Shown piece after piece: positions 28,512-33,026 of a DNA stretch of 33,026 bases; position 1 is the stretch's first letter; each line of letters opens with the position of its first letter. Both the position numbers and the translations under genes were made by a program. Below the pieces are notes generated by a model. It saw only the letters and a list, made by a program, of their open reading frames with translations, was not told where the DNA came from and did not search any database. This DNA is from a virus, in IMG/VR virus record IMGVR_UViG_3300047319_000924, positions 1 to 33,026 of that record; one strand, given 5' to 3'.

Positions 28512-30962
28512 ATGCCCAAAACCCAACCCATCACGAACAACCAGGAGTTTCTGGAACTGATCTTCGGGGCCGACTGGCCCCGGGTGGAAGTCTGTTCGGT
28601 CCCGGTCCTGGGACAGGACGACAAATACCGCCCCTACTGGGCCACGCAGCCCGCCAAGGGCGTGCTGTCCCGGTTCAGCCCGGACTGGAATAATTACTTC
28701 TGCGTCGGGCTCGTGAACACGCCCGGCCTGCGGCGGATCGAGAACTTCGAGGCGCTGCGTGCCCTGGTGGTGGACGATGTCGGCCCCAAGGTCGCCCCCG
28801 GTGAAGTCCAGGGCCTGCTGGGCGAGCCCACTTACAAGGTCGAGACCTCGCCCGGTAACGAACACTGGGGGTATGTCCTGGACCCGCCCGTGACCGACAG
28901 GACGCGGGGTGACGCGCTGATCGACGCCGTCATAGATGTCCTGTTCGGCGGCAAGGACCCCGGCATGGACGGCGTGGCGCGGATCATGCGCCTGCCCTTT
29001 GGGAGCAACACCAAATACGAGCCGGCGCACAAAGCGCGGCTCACCCACGCGACGGGACCCAGGCACGACCCGGCGGAACTTGAACGGCGTTTACCCATCA
29101 GGGTCAAAGCCGTGGTGCAGCACACCGAGCCAGAACCCTTCGATCCGTTCGACAAAGCGACCTCGACCTCGCCCCCGGGACCAGCGCCAGGACCGAGCCG
29201 CCGTCCCGTGGATCCCACCCTGCGGGCGATGCGCAAGCTTGGGTTGGTCCTGGGCAACGAGCGCAAAGCATCCCAGGGCACCGGCTGGGACGTGCGCTGC
29301 CCGTGGGTGCATGAACACACGGCCTCGACGGTGGCGGATACGGGCACGATGTATTTCCGGGGCGGCGGCTTCAAGTGCTGGCACGGCCATTGCCAGGACC
29401 GCAAGCCCGAGGACGTGCGCGCCCGGGTGAACCAGATGCTCAGCGACGAGACCGGGGGTTTATTCACCATCGACGACTTCGACCCGAACAAGCTGGACGC
29501 GGTGGACCCGGAGACCGTGCCCCAAAGCCCTTTACCCCCAGACCCGCACGCCGCTGAGTTCTGGGACCGGATCATCTATCTCGCGTCCGAGGAAAAGTTC
29601 ATCAACCTCGTGACCGACGAGGCGCTGACCGAGCGCGGCCTGAACAGCGTGTGGACGAACCGGCTGGGCGGACAGCTTCCGCCGACCGCCAAAGGCGACA
29701 AGCGCCTGACGCCCTCGCAATGGTACCTGAGCGATGACCGGCGGCGGCTGGTTCACGCGAGGACATGGGCGCCGGGACGCCCGAGGGTGTTCAGCCAGAT
29801 CATGGAGGACGGTTCACGCCGGGACTACCTCAACATCTGGCGCGAACTGCCTCGCGCCATGGCCACGGTCCCGGCCCCGGACCTGGATACCCACGCGCGG
29901 AACAGCGACTGGTGGAAGCTGATCCATGAACTGTGCGGCGACGCCACCCACGAGGAACGCGAGAACGCCCGAAGATTGCTGTTCTACATGGCGATGATCG
30001 TCGGCGCGCCGCACGTCAAACCGGGCAACAATCCCTTGCTGATCGGCAAGCAGGGCGTGGGCAAGGACCAGATATGGTCGCCGCTGATGAAGGTCCTGGG
30101 ACCGGAACGATCCATTACCGTGTCACACCACATGTGGAACAGTCAGTTCAACCCCTGGATGATGAACCGCCTCGTGATGATGCCCGAACTGCGCATGACC
30201 ACGCGGCTCACCGCCACCGCGCACGATCAATACGAGACCATCAAGCGGATGTGCGATCCGGGGCGCGAGTTCGACAGCATGAACGAAAAGAACATGCGGG
30301 CGGTCAACGTGGTCAACGCGTTCGTGCTGGTGATGACCACCAACGAGGACAAGCCCATGACCTTGCCCGAGGACGACCGGCGGATCTGGGTTATTAACGT
30401 CAAGGACCCGGGCTGGCCCGTGACACGCCATCAGGCGCTGGCCGCGTGGTTGAACGCGCCCTCGCCATGGGGCCAGACCAACGCGCACGCCGTCGTGGAG
30501 TGGCTGATCCGGTTCTGGGACGAAAGCATCATGCTGGATGAGGTCCAGGGGCCGGCGCCCATGACACAGGACAAGAGCATGTTGGTGAAACACAGCGCCG
30601 ATCCCATACAGGCGTGGCTGGAGGACAGGCTGTCCCAGGTGCTGCCCAGCCCGCTGACCCTGCCCGATTTGTTCACGTCCCAGGACATCGTCAACGCCGC
30701 GAGCGCCGCTGTCAGGTCCGGGACAGAGGGCTTACCGCCGCGCACGGCTGTCCCCCATGTCGATGGCATGTCCCATATCCTGATCCGGCTGCGCTGCCGG
30801 GTCATCAACAAGGGCAACCCAGTATCAACACGATACGGACGCCGTCGCCTGTGGGTCAGGCCGTGGGCAGACCCAACGTATGAAACCATGTCGGGTGCTG
30901 ATCTGGCGCAAGTCGTTGATAACTGGGCAAATCGCCGTGCATCTGACGCGTTTTCGCCATGA
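28512..30962 (+). CDS. Primase-helicase fusion (DUF5906/SF3-like)
   Basis: This is an 816-residue replication protein. The N-terminal part contains LRALVVDDVGPKV with D88-D89, the metal-binding pattern of prim-pol-type primases. Residues 263-294 hold a zinc-binding module: C263-P-W-V-H267 and C289-W-H-G-H293-C294. The helicase domain has Walker A GKQGVGKD (512-519) in the NNPLLIGKQGVGKDQIWSPL segment, MMNRLVMMPEL (Walker B region), and FVLVMTTNEDKP, followed by PEDDRRIWVINV. This is the plan of phage-encoded primase-helicases. The ATG at 28512 is used; an AAAGGAG site lies about 25 bases upstream with no other start between. The gene stands alone, flanked by repeats and by a candidate origin on its 3' side. 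Confidence 0.85.
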   Translation: MPKTQPITNNQEFLELIFGADWPRVEVCSVPVLGQDDKYRPYWATQPAKGVLSRFSPDWNNYFCVGLVNTPGLRRIENFEALRALVVDDVGPKVAPGEVQGLLGEPTYKVETSPGNEHWGYVLDPPVTDRTRGDALIDAVIDVLFGGKDPGMDGVARIMRLPFGSNTKYEPAHKARLTHATGPRHDPAELERRLPIRVKAVVQHTEPEPFDPFDKATSTSPPGPAPGPSRRPVDPTLRAMRKLGLVLGNERKASQGTGWDVRCPWVHEHTASTVADTGTMYFRGGGFKCWHGHCQDRKPEDVRARVNQMLSDETGGLFTIDDFDPNKLDAVDPETVPQSPLPPDPHAAEFWDRIIYLASEEKFINLVTDEALTERGLNSVWTNRLGGQLPPTAKGDKRLTPSQWYLSDDRRRLVHARTWAPGRPRVFSQIMEDGSRRDYLNIWRELPRAMATVPAPDLDTHARNSDWWKLIHELCGDATHEERENARRLLFYMAMIVGAPHVKPGNNPLLIGKQGVGKDQIWSPLMKVLGPERSITVSHHMWNSQFNPWMMNRLVMMPELRMTTRLTATAHDQYETIKRMCDPGREFDSMNEKNMRAVNVVNAFVLVMTTNEDKPMTLPEDDRRIWVINVKDPGWPVTRHQALAAWLNAPSPWGQTNAHAVVEWLIRFWDESIMLDEVQGPAPMTQDKSMLVKHSADPIQAWLEDRLSQVLPSPLTLPDLFTSQDIVNAASAAVRSGTEGLPPRTAVPHVDGMSHILIRLRCRVINKGNPVSTRYGRRRLWVRPWADPTYETMSGADLAQVVDNWANRRASDAFSP

Positions 30963-31002
30963 AACCATGCCCACGAACACAACCTGTGTGTTGACACGCA
31001 CG

Positions 31003-31086
31003 GCACGGCTTATTTTGCCCTTATGTATAGAGCGACTAAAGATAAGTAATATATATATATATAAAGGTATATGGAATAAGCCGTGC
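31003..31086. other. Candidate replication origin: AT-rich segment in perfect inverted repeats
   Basis: GCACGGCTTATT (31003-31014) and AATAAGCCGTGC (31075-31086) are perfect 12-bp inverted repeats. Between them are 60 bases that are strongly AT-rich and include a run of alternating TA near 31048-31063. It follows the primase-helicase gene by 40 bases, and two copies of the 17-bp repeat lie 49 and 90 bases downstream. This arrangement resembles a melting element beside initiator sites. Origin function is inferred; a large stem-loop in RNA is the main alternative. Confidence 0.5.
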
Positions 31087-31134
31087 AAGGCGTCGTTTTG
31101 CCTTAAGATAAACGCACCACCTGGACGTTGTGGT

Positions 31135-31151
31135 TTTCGCATTGTCGCTTT
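31135..31151 (+). repeat. 17-bp repeat, copy 2
   Basis: Identical to copy 1. It is separated from copy 3 by 41 bases start to start, close to four helical turns, and lies between the candidate origin and the coiled-coil gene. Confidence 0.85.
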
Positions 31152-31175
31152 AATAACGCGGGCGTTGTGTGGTGA

Positions 31176-31192
31176 TTTCGCATTGTCGCTTT
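31176..31192 (+). repeat. 17-bp repeat, copy 3
   Basis: Identical to copies 1 and 2 and in the same orientation. It ends 46 bases before the ATG of the coiled-coil gene. Confidence 0.85.
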
Positions 31193-31238
31193 GCCGTGGT
31201 GGCGCCCGGCGACAGGCACGGAACGGGGGTTCGCGGGC

Positions 31239-31541
31239 ATGGACGATGAGATGGGACGCCGACTGGACGCGATGATGCGGCGGATCAACGACAACCACGA
31301 AGCGGTCTTGCTGGAACTCCGGGCCATGCGGTCCAGCCTCGCCGTGGTTGAGGCCGACACGCGCCATGTCAAGGCGGATCATGCCGCGCTACGGGCGTTC
31401 ATCGCGGCGCGGGCCGGCGAGACCGAGACCATGATCCTCCGGGCGTTCGACACGCTGTATGCGCGGTTGGACCAGACGGAGCGCAGCCTGGAAGAGCGGG
31501 TGCGACGGCTGGAAGATGGCACGGGAAAGCCGCCAGCCTGA
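31239..31541 (+). CDS. Coiled-coil hypothetical protein
   Basis: This 100-residue, nearly all-helical protein is read from ATG at 31239. Heptad-like spacing of Leu, Met, Val and Ala runs from about residue 5 to 95 (LDAMMRRINDNHEAVLLELR; LDQTERSLEERVRRLE), so it should form a parallel coiled coil. No enzymatic motif or signal peptide is seen. The stop lies inside the stem of a strong terminator, so the gene ends its own transcript. It is preceded by two 17-bp repeats and may be controlled with the primase. Confidence 0.68.
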   Translation: MDDEMGRRLDAMMRRINDNHEAVLLELRAMRSSLAVVEADTRHVKADHAALRAFIAARAGETETMILRAFDTLYARLDQTERSLEERVRRLEDGTGKPPA

Positions 31542-31557
31542 GACAGGCTGGCGGCTT
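31527..31557 (+). terminator. Terminator overlapping the stop codon
   Basis: AAGCCGCCAGCCTG (31527-31540) and CAGGCTGGCGGCTT (31544-31557) form a perfect 14-bp stem with a 3-base loop. The TGA of the coiled-coil gene is inside the hairpin. No long T-run follows, but stability should be very high. Confidence 0.8.
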
Positions 31558-31578
31558 CAACAGGCACGGCGTTGAGGC

Positions 31579-31734
31579 TCAGGGCTTCGGTGGTGGCGCC
31601 AGCGCCGGCGGCTTGCCATCCCTGGCCACCCGTTCCGCCATGGCCGCGCGGCGCATGGCACGGCGCGCCACCCTGGCCGCGCGCGGTCCAGGGTCCCGGG
31701 TTATCAGCCTCTCAGGCGGGGCACGGCGGGTCAT
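31579..31734 (-). CDS. Small Arg/Ala-rich basic protein
   Basis: This is a 51-residue protein starting at ATG 31734, which overlaps the stop of the membrane-protein gene (ATGA). It is rich in Arg and Ala (GPRAARVARRAMRRAAMAER) and ends in Pro-rich sequence. The composition suggests nucleic-acid binding or a basic tail, but in GC-rich DNA such peptides can also be chance. The coupled start is the main support. Confidence 0.5.
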   Translation of the reverse strand: MTRRAPPERLITRDPGPRAARVARRAMRRAAMAERVARDGKPPALAPPPKP

Positions 31735-31925
31735 AGGCCGATCCGGCGCGCGATGGGCCGCACCACCAGCCAATAGACCAGCACGCCGGCGAAAGGCCAC
31801 GGGGAACGCCACAGGATGGCGATGGGCAGCATCGCCCACGCCGCGCACCATACGTCGCCGTAGCCGGCGGGGCGGGCTTGCCGTGCTTGTTCAGCGTGCC
31901 ACGCGGCGAGGTCATCATCGTTCAT
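31731..31925 (-). CDS. Small two-helix membrane protein
   Basis: This is a 64-residue protein with an acidic N-terminus (MNDDDLAAWHAEQARQARPA), then hydrophobic segments around residues 27-38 (WCAAWAMLPIAIL) and 42-57 (PWPFAGVLVYWLVV), ending basic (RPIARRIG). A GGAGAG site precedes the ATG by eight bases. Topology with two short spans could be a holin or a Rz-like accessory, but no family is recognised and no endolysin sits beside it in this window. It is coupled to the following small basic protein. Confidence 0.65.
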   Translation of the reverse strand: MNDDDLAAWHAEQARQARPAGYGDVWCAAWAMLPIAILWRSPWPFAGVLVYWLVVRPIARRIGL

Positions 31926-31961
31926 GGAAATCTCTCCGGTCGTTGAAGCGGAAAAGCGAAA

Positions 31962-31986
31962 GCCGCGCGGTGACATGCCGCGCGGC
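31962..31986 (-). terminator. Intrinsic terminator of the VWA gene
   Basis: GCCGCGCGG (31962-31970) and CCGCGCGGC (31978-31986) pair perfectly with a 7-base loop. On the minus strand the stem is followed by TTTCGCTTTTCC, a T-rich tail. It sits 17 bases after the VWA gene stop. Confidence 0.8.
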
Positions 31987-32003
31987 GATTGGTGGGCGGC
32001 AGG

Positions 32004-33026
32004 CTAGCCAAGATCCGGCGCGGCTTCCTCCAGCATCCGCGCCAGCACGCCCAAACCGGTTTGACCAAGCGCGGCCAGGGTCGGCACGTTGACGCTGTGA
32101 CCGTCTGGGAAAGCCGCCGCGACCTGTGGCGCGGCCATGCCCAAACCGACAACCTCAACGCCCCATGACCGCGCCACGAGGCAAGCATCGGTCACGCAAC
32201 CATTGCCGTAGTCGCAGTCACCATCGGTGAGGACCATCATGACGTGGCGCGTGGCGTCGATAGTCCGCAGGACTTCCGCGCATCCCAGAATGGCGGGGCT
32301 CAGCGGCGTCGTGACATGCGGTTGCGCGGCCATGATCCTGTGTGCATTGGCGCGCACGGCCATGCCGAACGGCAAGAGCGGGATAAGCCGCGCGCTCGCC
32401 ACGTCAACGATATCATTGTCCTGGAAGCCATACACGGCGACCCTGGCGCCAGCATCTTCGGCAGCGGCGGCAAGGTGGAACGCCGTCACGCAAGCCATCG
32501 CGTGGGCGGGACCGCGCATGGAACTGGACAGGTCGATAAGCACAAGCAGCGCGGTGTCCATCCCGGGCGTTTCCTGCTTGCGTGAAAACACGTCCAGGGC
32601 GCCCGTGCCGATGCGCGCGAGCGCGCGGCGGTCCAGTCGCCCCGACGTTTCGCGGTGTGTCACGGACACGCGCTCCGGTGACACAAGCAACCGCGATATC
32701 TGGCCGTGCAGCACGGCGCGTCCAGGCAATGCCGCGTTGTAAGCCGCGACATGCGGCATCGGATCGGCGCGCGACACATGGGACGGCAATGCCGCCGTGA
32801 CATTGCGATACCCGTGCAAGCCGCCTGCCATGGGCTTCGGCGCATCGGGCGCCTGGCGCTCGGTGATGGCTTCCGTGACTTCCGCCAGGGTTTCGCTCGC
32901 TTCGGGCGCATCGTCCAGGCTGTAAGTCTCCGAACCATCGCCGTGACCGGCGCCAGGGGCGTCCTGAGCCTCGCCAGCCTCGCCAGCCTCGCCAGCCTCG
33001 CCAGCCTCGCCAGCCTCGCCATCGGC
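32004..33026 (-). CDS. CobT-like VWA-domain protein, 5' part outside window
   Basis: The reading frame is open to the right edge (341 codons including stop). The visible N-terminal part is acidic and contains six Gly-Glu-Ala-type repeats, followed by a helical region and a complete von Willebrand A domain. MIDAS residues are visible: D-x-S-x-S in IDLSSSMRG, Thr in HVTTPLSPAI, and Asp in MVLTDGDCDYG. An acidic middle followed by a C-terminal VWA domain is the plan of the cobaltochelatase subunit CobT, and phages often carry a CobT-like protein together with a CobS/MoxR-like AAA ATPase. In phage it is more likely a remodelling partner than a cobalamin enzyme. A CobS-like gene would be expected just upstream, beyond this window. 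Confidence 0.75.
   Translation of the reverse strand, partial: ADGEAGEAGEAGEAGEAGEAQDAPGAGHGDGSETYSLDDAPEASETLAEVTEAITERQAPDAPKPMAGGLHGYRNVTAALPSHVSRADPMPHVAAYNAALPGRAVLHGQISRLLVSPERVSVTHRETSGRLDRRALARIGTGALDVFSRKQETPGMDTALLVLIDLSSSMRGPAHAMACVTAFHLAAAAEDAGARVAVYGFQDNDIVDVASARLIPLLPFGMAVRANAHRIMAAQPHVTTPLSPAILGCAEVLRTIDATRHVMMVLTDGDCDYGNGCVTDACLVARSWGVEVVGLGMAAPQVAAAFPDGHSVNVPTLAALGQTGLGVLARMLEEAAPDLG
32967..33020. repeat. Six tandem 9-bp units in the CobT-like gene
   Basis: Six perfect copies of AGCCTCGCC (plus strand) encode Gly-Glu-Ala in the minus-strand protein. Identical units imply recent slippage, so copy number may vary between related phages. Confidence 0.85.

Noticed and set aside
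30880-31275. 131-residue frame across the candidate origin
   Set aside because: It reads through the AT-rich segment and two of the 17-bp repeats, overlaps the end of the primase gene and has no family pattern.
32967-33020. Possible CRISPR-like array
   Set aside because: The unit is 9 bp with no spacers and is coding.
32660-33022. Frame with repeated Leu-Ala-Arg units at the right edge
   Set aside because: This is the 9-bp tandem repeat read in the wrong frame; the Gly-Glu-Ala reading continues a real VWA protein.
1-33026. Diversity-generating retroelement as in BPP-1
   Set aside because: No reverse transcriptase or template/variable repeat pair was recognised in the window.
1-33026. tRNA genes
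   Set aside because: I noticed no convincing cloverleaf with a T-loop consensus; partial matches fall within coding sequence.

Overview
The window is a piece of a high-GC double-stranded DNA phage or prophage. The late module follows the gene order of T7-like podoviruses: capsid, tail adaptor, nozzle-like protein, gp13-like acyltransferase, internal virion proteins, transglycosylase, giant ejection protein. The replication module has a family A DNA polymerase, DUF2815 SSB, DUF2800 nuclease, SNF2 helicase and RuvC-like resolvase, and there is a tyrosine integrase. Together these point to a temperate, BPP-1-like podovirus. The GC-rich codon use would suit an alphaproteobacterial host, but that is a guess: the host cannot be read from this sequence.

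Layout. (1) 1-16900, plus strand, is the late module. It opens with a truncated major capsid gene and a strong hairpin. A 72-residue gene follows whose pattern closely fits the Acb2 cyclic-nucleotide sponge (anti-CBASS) family. Then come a conserved head gene of unknown role, a gp4/gp11-type adaptor, a 470-residue tail protein, a gp13-like protein, two Gln/Ala-rich internal proteins, a Pro-rich 630-residue protein, a lytic transglycosylase and a 2559-residue polyvalent ejection protein. The giant carries an ADP-ribosyltransferase-like and a zincin-like domain. (2) 16901-17344 is an AT-richer convergent gap with a hairpin. (3) 17345-25234, minus strand, is a tightly packed replication operon. 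It includes a 20-residue membrane micropeptide and an SNF2 helicase divided into two overlapping reading frames. (4) 25235-25525 is the divergent control region, with a perfect 11-bp-arm palindrome. (5) 25526-28202, plus strand, holds an XRE regulator, an excisionase-like HTH gene, the integrase and three small genes, and ends at a strong terminator. (6) 28203-31557 holds a primase-helicase gene flanked by three identical 17-bp repeats, then an AT-rich segment bounded by perfect 12-bp inverted repeats (candidate origin), then a coiled-coil gene ending in a terminator. (7) 31579-33026, minus strand, has two small genes and the C-terminal part of a CobT-like VWA protein that runs off the window.

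Taken together, the minus operon supplies replication and recombination, the primase-helicase with its adjacent AT-rich site probably starts DNA synthesis, and the plus regulator/excisionase/integrase group handles lysogeny. The late operon builds the particle and delivers the polyvalent protein into the host, while the Acb2-like protein would blunt CBASS signalling. No terminase, portal, lysis cassette, receptor-binding fibre, reverse transcriptase, tRNA or CRISPR array was found in this window.
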